Of a DNA stretch of 64,000 nucleotides, positions 22,539 to 35,117 are shown piece by piece. The DNA is taken from the NCBI GenBank assembly GCA_022592445.1, contig JABYQR010000031.1:1-64000 (forward strand), written 5' to 3'. Within the stretch, counting starts at the first letter, position 1; every line of letters begins with the position of its first letter. A program made the translations under genes and the position numbers. Source of the stretch: Cytidiella melzeri. Its lineage: Eukaryota > Basidiomycota > Agaricomycetes > Polyporales > Irpicaceae. The notes under the pieces were generated by a model. That model searched no databases, was not told the DNA's origin, and saw nothing but the letters and a program-made list of their open reading frames with translations.

Positions 22539-23331
22539 TTAATCGTCCTCCATGTCCAAGTCGCCCTCTATGCCGGCACCTTCTCCCGTGTCATCGAATA
22601 CGATGTCGTTCGCCTCATGCCCCCACTGTCCGTCATCCACCTCGTAATCCAAATTTTCTTCAGCGTAAATAGCTTGCGCTGCCACCCTAGTTTCAAAGAT
22701 GGTTTGTCCGCCATTCGGCTCGCTGATGTGTAACCGCACTGTAGACAGAATGTCCTCAATCTGCTCCCCGAATCTGTCCTCTAACTCTTCTACGATCTAC
22801 AGTGCATCACGGCTCAGCTGCAGCAAAAAATGTCAGAAGCAAAACATGGCTTACAACGTAGAGCTCTACTGGTTCGACAGGGGCCAAGTTCACGATTTGC
22901 AGTTTCTCTGCTTTGGTAAGCTCGTACGAAGACAAGCTTTGAGTGAGCTGCGTTATGCCTGCCTCAGACTGGCAAGCAGTAGGTTGGTAATCCGCTGAGA
23001 GGTATTGTATTGCCTGGAGAGACGGTGAACGTGCGTTAATGACTTTCTCCGGAAGGCTGCACAAAGGGAGATAATTACCTCTACCTCTATAGTTCGCAGA
23101 TTTTCTAGGACTTCCTGAGACACGGCATGGCTTCTGGTCGATGAAGTTCCCGCAGCCTCCTCTTCCTTCTTGATCTTCAGAGCAGTTCGCGTTTTGGTAA
23201 GATGGTCGCTCTCAAGCTCGCGGAGTAGCATGAGGACCTCAAAATTGGAGAGCAGCGCTGATCGTTGAGTTACCACCTAATAAACGTGTTTAGGACACGA
23301 TGATGAGTTGAATCTGTGGGCTGACCTCCAT
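22539..23331 (-). CDS. RPC17: RNA polymerase III subunit RPC17 (RPC9/CRCP)
   Basis: Exons 23326-23331, 23079-23276, 22855-23013 and 22539-22796 join to 206 residues. The first coding exon is only ATG GAG. The N-terminus VVTQRSALLSNFEVLMLLRE, the central LTKAEKLQIVNLAPVEPVEL and the following IVEELEDRF match the RPC9/CRCP family well. The known partner is the other stalk subunit (RPC25); together they form the Pol III stalk used in initiation in the nucleus. The C-terminus is acidic (GDLDMEDD). The gene is divergent from NOT2 with only 277 bp between start codons. Confidence 0.92.
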
Positions 23332-23608
23332 TAGGACTAGCTGTACGCTTGAGAGCCGTAATGCGAGCTTTCATGCACAAAGATCGAGCACGAGACTGCA
23401 GACGGAGCTGAGAGGCATTTCTAAGGTGGTCGCAGAGAGAAGGATGGAAGTCACAGGCATTCAGGTTTTTTGATGATTTACACGCACAACTCCGGATAAC
23501 CGAAAATCTGCTGAAAACCCGAATTACGGTCTTCATCCTGCCACATCCTGGCCACATAAATCTCGAACAGCAGCCAATTGCCCTTCCTCTATCGTCGTTC
23601 AGAACACA
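23332..23608. promoter_or_regulatory. Shared divergent promoter of RPC17 and NOT2
   Basis: The only space between two start codons pointing away from each other. No clear TATA box. Inferred from gene arrangement only. Confidence 0.6.
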
Positions 23609-25747
23609 ATGAATCGAACAGGTAATTACCAGTTTGGCTGAGATGGTAGACACCTATCTCAAAACTGGTCAGGTCAACCGCCGCAACGTCCGCCCAGTCT
23701 GGGACCAAATCCCGCACTCGGAGGCCCTTTCCAGCGAGGACCGTATCCTACGTTTGGTATGCCTCCAAGAAACGTAATGCCAGGCTTTCAGACACTTCCA
23801 AGCCACCGTACGCAGCAGAACATTGTGCCTCAGCCGTCACCGAACTTCATTCAACAAAGAGGACAAAGTGCTTTCCCGTTCGGAGGCGGTATACAGCAAC
23901 AATCGCAAGCATCGTCGCAACACACACAAACGACGTTGTCGCATCCAGTACATCAGCAGCAGCAGCCGCAATCATCAGCAACAACACCCAGTCTACCTCC
24001 GCATCTATCGCAAAATGCTGCTCCGAGTCTAACGACCGCACCTTCAGTGTCGTCTACAAGTGAAGTCGGACTCGATCACAACGACTTTCCCGCTTTGGGC
24101 TCAACGCCTACGAGTCTCAACACTCCCTCTACGACGAATGCGACGAGCTATGCTAGTCAGGCTGGGACAGGTGCCGGTGCCGGAGTTGTAGGGAATGGGA
24201 CGCAGTCAGGAGTAGGGCAGAGAGATTTTACAGCTGATGATTTCCCGGCGCTGGGAGGCTCAGGACCCGGCACACAGCAACAGTCGTCGCAGGCTCCTCA
24301 AAGCGCTACGGACGCACACCCACCGGGGCTGAATGGCTTCAGGCATAGCAACGATGTACCTCACCAGCAGAGCTTGCTCGGTGCACTATCAGGGGGAGGA
24401 CAGCAGCAACCAGGGCTACTGACCTTGTCGACACAGGCAAGGAATCAGGTAGCATTCCAATCGGAAGCGGAGAAGAGGGTGAGTTTGATTTCTTTCAATG
24501 CTACTTCACCTGTATGCTTTCGTCCCGTGACGATATTGATTCGTCGTCGAGACTGACGGATCTCGTGCGCCCGACTTAGAATTACGCAATGAAGCTGAAC
24601 AATCAAAATTCCCTCGCGGCTGCAGCCGCCGCATGGAACTCTCCAAGTGCGGACCTCGGTGCTCAGCAGCAACAATCCGTCTTCTCTCCAACGACGAACG
24701 GTATACATCCAAATCAAACGCAGCCACCTCAGCAGCCAGCAACAGCCCAGGCGCAGCAACAGACACAACAGCATCTACCGGTACCACCAGGCGTTCCTCC
24801 GCCGTCGCAGTTCTCGCAACAACCTCCACAAACAGGCGCTCCCCAGCATACACCTTTCGTTGGAAACGGCACTGTAGCCGGCGACACAGCGCTCCACCCC
24901 TCACAAAGCTCATCACAACCATCAGCCACAGCGGTCCCACAAACACCTGCACAACAGGTGCTCATGTCACCGGCAGACAGGTGGGGGTTGTTGGGTCTAT
25001 TGGCCATGATCAAGAGCGCGGATCTCGATACAAACCTACTATCGGTAGGGACGGATTTAGGCACGATGGGACTGGACATGCAGACCCCTGCGTATGTCAC
25101 GTGCGATTCTCTCACTTGTTACAACTAATTTACCCATCATCTGGTTAGAAGCTTGTATACAACGTTTATAACACCTTGGGCAGACTCGTCTGCAGCGCAT
25201 ACGGTAGAACCCGACTTTCACCTACCTGCGTGTTATCAGGTTGCACCGCCACCTCCGGGTCCGAACAAGGCTGCCGCCTTCAGCGACGAGACACTGTTCT
25301 TCATGTTCTACTCATCTCCAAGAGACGCGCTTCAGGAGGTCGCCGCGCAAGAGCTGTATGTCTCTTCCCACACTTCCTGCGCTTCCCGCAATCACTAACA
25401 CGGGTAAACTCGTCTTCCCTAGATTCAACAGGAATTGGCGGTATCACAAGGAGATGCGGATATGGATCACGAAGGAGACTGGAACACCGTCATCGCAGAA
25501 GGTCGCAGGCGGAGAGCAGGGAACCTACTCGTATTGGGACCCGGAGAACTGGGAGAAGGCACGCAAGGAGATGACGGTGCTCTACGCGGATCTTGAGGAA
25601 AAGAGCCAGCCACTGTACGCGCCCGGTGTCACGCTGCAGCTTGCCCAACTGCCGTCCCAAGCGCAACAGCAACAACAGCAACAGCAGCAACAGCCTATCG
25701 TCCCCACCAGCCGTCAATTCCAAGGGATGGGCGTCACGGCGATGTAA
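23609..25747 (+). CDS. NOT2: CCR4-NOT complex subunit NOT2 (CDC36-like)
   Basis: Exons 23609-23621 (13 nt), 23673-24478, 24580-25091, 25149-25355 and 25423-25747 join to 620 residues. The N-terminal two thirds are low-complexity, rich in Q, P, S and G, with two related DFPALG motifs. The C-terminal NOT2/3/5 box (about 445-575) contains FSDETLFFMFYSSPRD and NRNWRYHKEMRIWITKE. A polyglutamine run follows near residues 592-601. In the known family NOT2 is a scaffold subunit of the CCR4-NOT deadenylase, acting in mRNA decay and transcription. The tiny first exon was chosen because it supplies an ATG in the correct phase upstream of a stop-bounded frame. Confidence 0.93.
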
Positions 25748-26471
25748 ACAGGTCTCTTCATGACGATCCTCCTCCTGCGTTATTCGTTGCCAGGCATGGT
25801 TCGCGTGCCACCAACCTGTACAGTGCCTAATTCGAGAATCCTCGTGAAGAGCAGAGAAAAACATCCTGAACTGTACGTCTCTCTGCTCCTCTCTTGGCAG
25901 TCATCGTTCGTTGTCATACTCGTCGGACGCTCCGTTTTTCCCCACTACCCTCTTATATTTGCCACCCATTCTCAATTCAAACTCGTCCCTACATTTTCCC
26001 CCTGTATTGTGCCCCAGTGTCCGAAACTCAAGTGCATATTATGAACCTTTTATGTGCATGTGCGTGTGTGTGTGTGTGTCGAACCTGCTGCTTCGTGTTT
26101 CTATCACAACTTTCTTGTCGCCCATTCTCTCGTTTATTCGTAACACTATCGAGGGCTTGTATCTGTATCAGACAACAGCCACCTTTTCCAAATCGCAAAA
26201 CGCACAAAAATGGCGTTCTTGCCTGAGAGCAGCCTCTAATGTCACAACATCCACAGTAAGCTGTATGTATGAAAATATCTCTATCATTTCGGTGACTATG
26301 TATTGTACATGCTTTGACATGAGTGAGTGGTGTGAGGGTATGGTAATGCAAGAAGATGGAGTAGAGATGGTTAAGGAGAGTGCGCTGAGCTGCTGGAGCG
26401 ATCAAGGAGCAGAACCGGTATTCAAAAGAAGCCAGCGTGGCCTTTCCTTCATGCTCCCTATATCTGTGTCC
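25748..26471. other. Convergent 3' region with a GT microsatellite
   Basis: 724 bp between the 3' ends of NOT2 and the next minus-strand gene. Contains a (GT)n tract at about 26056-26078. No gene is seen. Confidence 0.6.
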
Positions 26472-28019
26472 TCAGACTGAAGGCGTGGCGTAGATCGTCT
26501 GGTTAACGCTACGGTCTTCCTGAGACGAATATTCCGCAGCTTCTGAAGGATGCCGGAGACCAGGAGGAATAGTTGGAGTGGGAGACGATGAAACTGCAGC
26601 AACATGTCGCACTGAAGGAGACGTAGGAGCCACGGTCAATTCGTGATACTGAGCCATGTCAGGGTTGTGGTCAGAATATTCAGAGGCGAGGTCTGAGCAC
26701 TCCGATGGGGCAGGTGTTGCGCGTGCTTTTGCCCAGCCATTAACGAGACTCGTCAAGTCCTACACGTCTCTCATCAGCTCAGTCTTCTTGAGAACACGAC
26801 AATGCCAGAGTACAACGTACCTCGACTAGTCGCGCAACCTCTGCGACCACGTTTGTATGACCGAGCACACTGGCACCTGAACCGATGCGCTGTGCTCGCC
26901 GCTGCAACTTGATCACGAAGTCGATCATCTGTAAGCGACTATACATAGCTTCTCCAGCGTGATGTACGATCGTATGCAGAGCATAGACTTCCTCCAAAAT
27001 GGTGAGACGATCCAAGATCATGTTGATGCATAACAGAAGGTAGTGGCCAGCGACGAGAGAACACGCGTAGAGGTCTCCGGTGAATTCTGCCACTGCCAGT
27101 GCTGAGGACAAGTGGCGCCGTGCAAGCTCATGAGAAGGGCAGGGCGAACATTGCGGCAGATTGTATATGGATGAAGGCAGACCCTGAAGCAGAGTCGGAC
27201 GCGTGCACAAACGGTATCAGAAGAATAGCTCACCTGTAGCCACCATGCCCTGAACTCTGACAGTAGGCACTGTCGCAGCTGTTGCGCAAAGATCTCTGCA
27301 AGACTATCTTCATGTTGCTGCCTGAATGCTTCAAACACCTCCCGTGCGAATGGGGCTACACATCTGATATCGTCCGACAGGCCCTCTGCAGCTCGATCAA
27401 TGAACCTTGCGGCAAGTTCTGAGATGAGCGAAGTGTCCCATGGTCCGGCGCTGACGAGGTCCTTTGCGTATCCTCGACGCGTCGCGCTATGCCGGGCAAC
27501 ACCTCCAGCACGCAGTGGCCTCAACCAGGCATGATGAGGACGCCAAGATGGTAACTGTTTGCCACAGTTATCTAGGTTTGTTCTGCTCCGCTTCCGAATA
27601 CTAGTGGGCAGGTATGGGAGCGCGTGAGGGTTGGGTACGAAGTCTGCAGCTTGATACTGAGAATCGCAGTGAGGCGGAGAGTCGCGCGGACAAGGCAGTA
27701 ATGTCCTCCCGGTGAACAACGGGTCATTCCAGTCCTCCGTGGTAAAACTGAACGCGCTGGAGTCGAGGTCCCCCAGGCCGCGTGACTCAACCACTCTCCC
27801 GTCGGTAGCATAAACATCATAGGACTCTTCTGGACTGGTGGAAGTTGACGGCGAGGATGTCAAAGAGCGTGCGACTAGTGACGGGGTCGACGCAGCAACG
27901 GACGACTGAGGTGAAAGTATTTGAGGAGTGACTTGATGCTCGAGCATCTGCACGTCGGGCACACGCGATTTGAGGTCGTGAGCTTTGGGAGCAAGCATCT
28001 GGCGAGAGTATACGTCCAT
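26472..28019 (-). CDS. Unknown helical protein, 478 residues
   Basis: Exons 27234-28019, 26821-27183 and 26472-26759 join in frame. The first ~160 residues are low-complexity and S/T/P-rich. The middle (about 210-410) is predicted all-helical with long amphipathic segments such as SELAARFIDRAAEGLSDDIR and LYACSLVAGHYLLLCINMIL, loosely recalling HEAT/MIF4G-type folds; I cannot assign it. The C-terminal ~90 residues are again S/P-rich and probably disordered. The start at 28019 (MDVYSRQ) is the first ATG of the long frame. Gene status is well supported by length, codon pattern and clean introns. Divergent from the oxygenase gene. Confidence 0.7.
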
Positions 28020-28623
28020 GCTGAGAAGTATGTTGGGGGTTTTAGGCAAAGAACAGCGAGCACACAAGGTAAGGTTGGTTGCAGGAGGAGTGAAATTATA
28101 GCGCGGCAGCGGAAGCTTTATATGGCACAGTCCCGCGGGTTAGATGAAGTCACGCCGCCAGGATACGGCATGTTGGCCTCGAGTTCGAGTTTGCCCTTCA
28201 GATTCGTCTCTTTGACTTCCGAATGGCCTTCGGGTCGTTGGCATTGTAGTTTAGATTATGAAAAGAACAAAAAGTACGGGTACAAGCATTTGACGCTCCG
28301 CAAAGGACACTCAGTGGGTAACTCTCAAGGACCCTTTCCTTGCTGACAACTAACCTGACACAGGCCATCTAGCCGTGCACAGCCAGCAGCCCGCACGACA
28401 ATAACCATCGAGCAGTGTAGACGGTGATGATGGCCCTGCCAGTGCCAGTGGCCATGGTATATAGTTCACAGAAGGGAAAGTTCGAATTCATCGAGACTAT
28501 CGATACTTGCAGTAGTAAGTAATGACGGGTCACAGATTATGGAATAGTCACGGATGTTACGTGACGGGCTCGTCACGTATGATTGCGGTCTTGCAGCCCT
28601 CATGTGTCTTGCTTACGACTGCC
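28020..28623. promoter_or_regulatory. Divergent intergenic promoter region
   Basis: 604 bp between the start of the helical protein (minus) and the 2OG-oxygenase (plus). TTTATATGG near 28115 could serve as a TATA box for the minus-strand gene. No other feature is seen. Confidence 0.4.
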
Positions 28624-30145
28624 ATGGCCAAGTCAGCACAAGAGCTACGGCCCCTACTCTCTGCAGCAGGACGCACCGAAAGTACTTTCGAAGAAATCCC
28701 GATCATGTATGTTCGACGGCGAATAGCAAGGTGGTGAATACCAATCGCCTCTTTGTCCTGCATCTGTCTAGAGACCTCGCGGACTTGCGTAGCGATGTTG
28801 TGGCTGACAGGAGAGCCCTTGCAAATTTAATCCGCGACGCCTGCGTTAACATAGGATTTTTCTACGGTTTGTCTTATCCATTATCAATGTAACAATGTAC
28901 TCATTTTGTAGTAAGAAACCACGGTGTCCCAGATGAGATAATTTCAAAGGCTCTATCCTCCGGAAAGAGGTTCTTTGCGCTGCCACATTTGGCAAAGGAA
29001 GCACTAGACATCCATAAGAGCAACAACTACAAGGGCTACACGGCGCTTCTGGGCGAGAACACCAATCCCGAGAATCGAGGTGACCTGCACGAAGGCTTTG
29101 ATATAGGCTGGGAAGCACCCGATGGGGCTACCCGTGATAATGATGGCGCAATGACTGGCGAAAACGTTTGGCCCAATGCAGAGGACCTTCCAGGATTCAG
29201 GGAGGATGTACTCGGATACTAGTACATCTTGCTTCTCATCCTCTTTCCTGGCAAAAAGCTGACTGCGTTGTGCTAACACCACAGCCACGCAGTAGTTAAC
29301 TTGGGCAAGGCGCTGTTCCCTCTTTTCGCGCTGGCCCTCGATTTGAACGAAGACTTTTTCGAAGACAAGGTATTTCTGATTGCTGCATCAACAACAGACG
29401 TTGCATAACGACTTCATCGTCGAAAGATTACCAAACCCGCAGCGATCATGCGTCTTCTCTACTATCCTCCTCAAGAAGGCATTGTCGACGACCGGATCCA
29501 AGGAATTGGCGCTCATACCGAGTATGTGTTCAGCATTTCACCTGTGTATTTGCATTAGTTGATCCCTTATAAGCTATGAGGCAAGCTGGGACTTCTGCGA
29601 TCAAGCGAGCTCTGGACGTTGATCACCTTGTAGTGTTTCACTATCTTGTGGCAGGACAACGTGCCCGCTCTCCAAGTACTGAACAACAATGGCAACTGGA
29701 TCGACGCAGTCCCGATCCCAGGCACTTTCGTTGTCAAGTGAGATAAACAACGCCATACATCTGCTGGAATCTTCGCTGACAAACTTTTACAGTTTGGGAG
29801 ATCAATTTGCGCGATGGACCAGTTAGTACATGCATGCCTGCACCCATGCAACCACCTGCTAACATTCTTTGCCAAAAGATGACGTTTTCAAGTCAACAGT
29901 CCACAGAGCTATCAACCGTAGCGGACAAGAGCGATATTCGATTCCATTGTTCTTTGGGACAGATTATGACGTGAAGCTGGAGGTGACACAACTTCATCTC
30001 TGGTATCTGCCTTGCACAATCCCTGAATGAATTCTAGGCTTTGCCAAGTTGTATCTCGGAGGAATGTCCGCCAAAATACGAAGTCGTCACAGCCGGAGAA
30101 TATGTGAAGTCGCGCCTCGAGTCTACATACGCCCACTCCAAATGA
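28624..30145 (+). CDS. 2-oxoglutarate/Fe(II)-dependent dioxygenase (isopenicillin-N-synthase-like)
   Basis: Ten exons: 28624-28706, 28772-28866, 28912-29221, 29285-29369, 29427-29521, 29574-29580, 29634-29737, 29793-29821, 29879-29982 and 30038-30145. They join to 339 residues. The N-terminal DIOX_N part has FFYVRNHGVPDEII. The iron triad is H221-x-D223 (GIGAHTD) and H278 (STVHRA), and the 2OG-binding R288-x-S290 (RYSIP) is present. The Asp of HxD is completed by a 7-nt exon (29574-29580) that ends at a GC donor. Known chemistry is oxidation of small molecules with 2OG as co-substrate; the actual substrate is unknown. It ends 146 bp from the convergent short-chain dehydrogenase. Confidence 0.88.
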
Positions 30146-30291
30146 TGTCGAACACTGACCACATCGAAACTCCTGGATACTACCCTAGTCAATCTATTCA
30201 GAATCAGCATATTCCATTCCCTATCCTTTCTACATCCGTGCTACCCAAAATCGAACCAGTCCAAGGTAAAATATCGTGGGATCCATCAGGC

Positions 30292-31499
30292 TCAATAAGT
30301 GGACGGAAACATCAGCTGCCGCCCTCCATCCACAAGCTGCACCGATCCATTGACATAAGCCCCAGCCTAACAATTAGACTGCATCAGCGACCACCGACAC
30401 TGTTATATCCCGGGCACCTCGCATGTTACTGACCTTACTCGCCATGTACAAGATCATACCGCGTATATCGTCTTCTGTCCCCGCTCTTTGCAGCGGAGAT
30501 ACACGCCGGAGCTGCTCATCTGTGAGTCCCAACGCGTTTGTCATCTCTGTTCAATCACATCAAAAACACCGATGCCCAAAGCAGGTTGTCATCAACTATA
30601 CGCACAAGCAAAAAGAAGAGGATATTGCAAAGAGCGCACCAGATGGAAAGAACCCCGGAGCGAACACATTGCTCCTGATATCCCAGCTTTTGAGGAAGTG
30701 TGCCAGCATCTTGCCCAAGTGCACGCCAGCGACCTTGCTTAGCGTATACGATACGCTAAACGCCTTTTCGTCGGCCCTGAACGCCGCGCCGCTCGCCACC
30801 GTGATGATCTGGCTGGTCGGCGCACCGTCGTCGTTCGCTCTCCTCCGCTTGTTCCCCGCATCGAGCAACTCGAGGAATTGAACGGCGCAGTAGAACTGTG
30901 CAGTGACGTTGAAGTTGAGCGTACACTCAAACTCGGCTTGCGTGCCTGCCTGGAGCAACGCTTCTTGCAAGGTGCCGATGGAGGCGGTCTGGGGATCTGG
31001 AAGGCGAGGCAGGATGTTGTGCGCTACACCCGCGTTGTTAATGAGCAGGTTGATGTACCCGTGTCGGGCTTTGATTGTGGCGACCAGGTCGCGGACGCTC
31101 GCTTGATTCATGATGTCGCATGATATTGGGATCAAGTTCCCATGTTTCTGTTCAATCACACAGGACAAAAGGTGAGTAGAGCTTTTGGGGGGTGCTGAGA
31201 GAGTGAAGAAAAGACTTACGTTGTGCTTGTTTGCAGCTTTCTGCAAGATGTCGAGTCTACGGGAGACGATGTAGACGATGGCGCCGTTGTTCTCCAGGGC
31301 TGCAGCGATCATAAGGCCAATCCCTAACGCAGTCCGCCGAGAGCCACTTAAGCGTCAATGCGGAAGGGAACAAAAGCAAAGAAAAACGAAAGAAGAGGTA
31401 GGATGGTAGGGACATTCGATTCTGATGCTGACCTGTGCCTCCACCGGTGACCACCGCTACCAGTCCCTTGACGTTGAACAAATCCGTAACGGAGCACAT
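30292..31499 (-). CDS. Short-chain dehydrogenase/reductase (SDR)
   Basis: Exons 31433-31499, 31220-31323, 30640-31147, 30434-30546 and 30292-30366 join to 288 residues. The Rossmann motif TGGGTGIG is at 18-25, NNAG at 94-97, the catalytic Ser near 176, and Y191-x3-K195 in SVSYTLSKVA. The C-terminus GAYVNGSVQLVDGGR is typical of classical SDRs. The enzyme should use NAD(P)H to reduce a carbonyl or oxidise an alcohol; the substrate is unknown. The introns are longer than average (67-109 bp). Convergent with the 2OG-dioxygenase. Confidence 0.9.
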
Positions 31500-32363
31500 C
31501 CCAGTGTGTGTGATTAGTTATGGCGGGAAAAGAGGGGCCGGGACTTCCTTCGAACTCGGGATGGAGGAGCAAGTGCTAGTGAGTGCGGCTTTTTGAACCC
31601 AAAAGCACAGTGTTAAATTTGACCGGTGACTTCTCTCTCGGTAGTGAAACAAAAATGTCTTAGGAGCGTTCGTATCGCTCGGATTAGGAGGTTTCGGTAA
31701 GTTGATATAAGTCGGCACCCACCGCCGCCCCTGTGTTGTCCGACATATACTTATATTAAAAAGCAGCATAACACCGTATTTGTCGAATCTTCCATTGCTG
31801 CTGCTTTAGCTGTAGGCTGGATATTAGCCTGGAGGGGCCTTTTGGTCCTCTCACTTGCCCCTGATAGTTTTCACGAATCAGGAACATTCCCTGCGTGCCG
31901 CGCATCTGACATATATATATACGTGCAGTGGCCTGCGATGGTGGTTCTCGCGAGATTAACGTGTATTTGTTGTAAGACAACCTTTTGACGTTTGAATTCG
32001 GGTTAGGTCATACGGTAACGACGGTGATACACAGTGTATATTGATACACTCTTGGTGACTGTATCACGGACGTCCCAGGCGCCGGCAGGGTCCAAATTAC
32101 TTTACGACAATACATATTCGTCTATTACAACTTGCGGATATGATTACTGGTATATGAACATACGCCATGTCAGAAGAATCTAGTGAGTGAGTGAGTTTTC
32201 ATGCTGCCCAAGAAAACGGAGCTTGCCCCTGAATTATTCTACGTTTCTTTTGAAAACAGAAAAAGAAAAAGTCCCGATTGTCCATTACAAACAAAGCTGT
32301 ATCCCTGCCCATGCTCAACAACCTCAATCATGTGTCCCGAGTACGTCCGCAGTTGTTTGTGTT
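31500..32363. other. SDR promoter side and 3' side of GH16 gene
   Basis: 864 bp without a supported gene. A TATATATATA stretch occurs near 31911. The short plus-strand frames at its right end overlap the GH16 gene and are shadows. Confidence 0.5.
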
Positions 32364-33987
32364 TCAAGTCAGGAGCATGAGAGCACTGCTTGCTGCTGTC
32401 ACGAGAGCCGCGAGGAACACCGCGGAGGAGGAGCGTCGAGAGGCACCAGATGAGATGACGGTGATCTCTCCTGGGACGCCGTACACCCGAACGTGCTGGA
32501 CTTCAAAGTACGCGGTGTCAAAGTTGGAAGGAGGACCAAGGACCCAGTCGTCGTAGCATATCCCCGAACAGGTCTGGAGGAACGTGGCTTGGTTCCCTGC
32601 ATAGTCTATACGACACGGACAGCCGCATGAGTTTGGTTTTCCTCGTCATGATCGGGATAAAGTGAATGGGATAGAAGCTTACCGCCACACAGGGTGATAT
32701 CAAACACGAGCTCTTGAGGCTCAAAGAACTCGTTCACGTTGCATCCAGAGGATGGCCAATTGGCGACGGGTACGCCTAGTGTTGAGGTGTCGATTGTGCT
32801 TTGGTTGCCTTGCAACGAAGTCGGAATTAGAGAGCGCTGTGATTATGACATGATTCAATAAAGGAACGCTGTCGTTTCAGACGAGAATAATGATTTTTAA
32901 GCTTACAGGGAAGTACCAAATCCTATTCGACAAGAGTACCCCGATCGGCAGTTGGAAGAAAATCAGTACACTGCTCGGACGTCATTGTGGGTGCGAAGCT
33001 GGGATTGAAACTCACGAGATACCCTTCTCAGCAAACTCTGTCACGAAAACACCGCCACCTGTTGAGGCAAAGCCAGGTCCGTAGGAAGTAGTATTGGGGT
33101 TGGTTACGATGCACCCTTCGTTGTTGTTGGCTGTGACGGAGCAGTCGGTAGAGTTGATTAGAGTGCTCGTTTGCTGCACAGAGGCATTGGTCAATGTGCA
33201 ACCCTGAACGCAGCCAATTTGGTTAGCAAATGACAAGTTGTTGATCAATCGACCAGTTTGAAAGACGTACGGTGGCCGTGTGAAGACCCATGTGGGCCAT
33301 GTTGGCTAGATTAACGCCTTCGAGGGTATCTATGCAAAGGACAGATTTAGTTCGGGTGCCTTGCACAATTAAAAGGCTTCTGGAAATTCCACCTATTTCA
33401 CCACCGTCTGGCCAGTTGGGAGCAGATGACCACCATGCGGGCCATACCGAGCACTGGAAACAATCATGCACAACGTCAGCCGTCATCCATTGTATCTTTG
33501 AGAGAGGTTTACTGACCCCGTAGGGGATATGCAAGATATCCGCGACCCACAAGCTACCGACTGTGTATTTTGACTTTGACGCGATACGAATGGAATTGCG
33601 GTTGTCTCCAAAGCTCAGGGTCGTCGTGTTATCCACCCTCATGATGGCATTGCCCGCGTCGTTGACTGTGGCAAGGTTTGCTTGAGAGGCCTGGCTGGAG
33701 CTCAGGTAGCTATTCGTAAAGGTGTTGTCAGCGACTCGAGCGTTCAAGCTCACACGTCAAACGAACGTACAAAACATTCCCGTTCGTGAGATCGTCCGCT
33801 AAGGATGAAAAGGTGGATGAGCCTCGAGCTGATAAACGTCGGCTAGTGGCAGTTAGAACTCACTCTTGCCATAGAAGTTCCAATCGTCAAAGAAGTGCTC
33901 TCCAATATACTCTTTGACCATGGCATACTGGGCGTGAGCCAATAGAGGTAGGACGAGGGAGCATGCGACGAAGCGTAACAACATCAT
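32364..33987 (-). CDS. Secreted, GPI-anchored GH16 glucanase-like enzyme
   Basis: Nine exons: 33864-33987, 33771-33798, 33517-33709, 33393-33453, 33271-33329, 33016-33203, 32907-32922 (16 nt), 32683-32836 and 32364-32605. They join to 354 residues. A signal peptide (MMLLRFVACSLVLPLLAHAQ) leads to the GH16 fold. The catalytic signature is intact as E134-I-D136-T-L-E139, followed by GVNLANMAHMGLHT. The C-terminus has a Ser-rich omega region and hydrophobic tail (SSAVFLAALVTAASSALMLL) typical of GPI anchoring. Known family members cleave or remodel beta-1,3(4)-glucans of cell walls. The exact substrate cannot be told. Confidence 0.9.
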
Positions 33988-35117
33988 TGGCAAACCAGAT
34001 GTTTGTTGAGCTGGTTGAATGATGATGGGGGGAACAGGCACGCCTCGAGCTGCATCGCCTGTGGGGCAAACACAAACTCGTTAAGAGCAACCATCGTTGG
34101 CGCTGGAGACGTCCCATCATTTCGCGCACGCGTCCGGCCTGTCCAGGGACGAGATCTTCCGTTCGGCAGGACACAGACGCTGCATACAACGAACCCCGAC
34201 GTGGATGTATGCGCCCGATATCGCAAGGGCCTGGGCGACGAGTACAAGACAGTACTGCCGACAATGCTGTGAATGGGCTAGACCTCGAAAGATGGCAGCT
34301 ATGGGACAGTTTGCGGTACTTTTCCTGGGATATCACGGTTCGCTTGTAGGCGCTGTAATGTTCAGCTGTGAAATGTCTAGAAGAGACAGCAACTTACTCG
34401 GCAGATGGTTCGCAAGTTGCGACAGACGGCCAAGCAAGCCTATCCGTCTTTCACACTCGCGGGTTGTGGCTGAATGTCACTCAGAGGCCGAACAAGACGT
34501 CGAACTGTGGCTGACAGCTTTCTGTGAGATGACACATGCAGCACGATAGACAGTGAGAAAAACATACCCAGAACGAGCCACACATCTGCCACAAAGCTGC
34601 CCATCTGTGTTCAGGTTCGGACGGTAGCGTGGAGTCTTGGCTTGAGATCTGCGGGGGGCAGGAGCCATCCACATTCCGCGACATTGACAGGTCACAGATA
34701 CAATGTCAGAAAGGTAGAAGATGGAAGTCTCGCCGGAGGTTAGTCGCGGGAAAACATATCGAATGGTCGCTAGAACTATGTAAACGCTTCAAGAGAGAGG
34801 ATGAGTCGAGAGCTTTCGCTCTCCGTGTAAGCAGAACTTCAGTAGACGAGATGTAACTTACAATTCATGTTTCTTGAAGGGTTGACAGTCGGTGATTTCG
34901 GCGCAAAGATGTCTACAACACACTGCCTACGACAGATGCCATTTGCCGATACGTAAGTCAAGCAGCAGATTTTGTATCCCCTGCTGTCGTACTCTCCACT
35001 GGGGAATCTACCCAGCGGGATTCTCATGGCTGTAAGGAAAAGCTATTCAAGTTGAAGAATCAACACTCACCACCTCGGAGGCATTGTATCTGACCGATTG
35101 TCAAGAGTGAAATGATC
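33988..35117 (-). other. Unresolved region, possible secreted Cys-rich frame
   Basis: Upstream of GH16. A minus frame at about 35110-34860, once a possible intron at about 35031-35073 is removed, reads TVIISLLTIGQIQCLRG, then SRGYKICC and GICRRQCVV. This suggests a hydrophobic leader and several cysteines. I could not find an ATG or downstream exons that fit; a frame with LCGRCVARSG at about 34590-34690 may belong to it. Part must be the GH16 promoter. Treat as unannotated. Confidence 0.25.

Noticed and set aside
24506..24952. Minus ORF over the NOT2 low-complexity exon
   Set aside because: Reverse translation of Q/P-rich codons; NOT2 on the plus strand explains the sequence.
30423..30881. 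152-codon plus ORF
   Set aside because: Shadow of the SDR gene on the opposite strand, whose exons and motifs are clear.
32187..32556. Plus ORFs near the GH16 3' end
   Set aside because: Antisense frames of the last GH16 exon.
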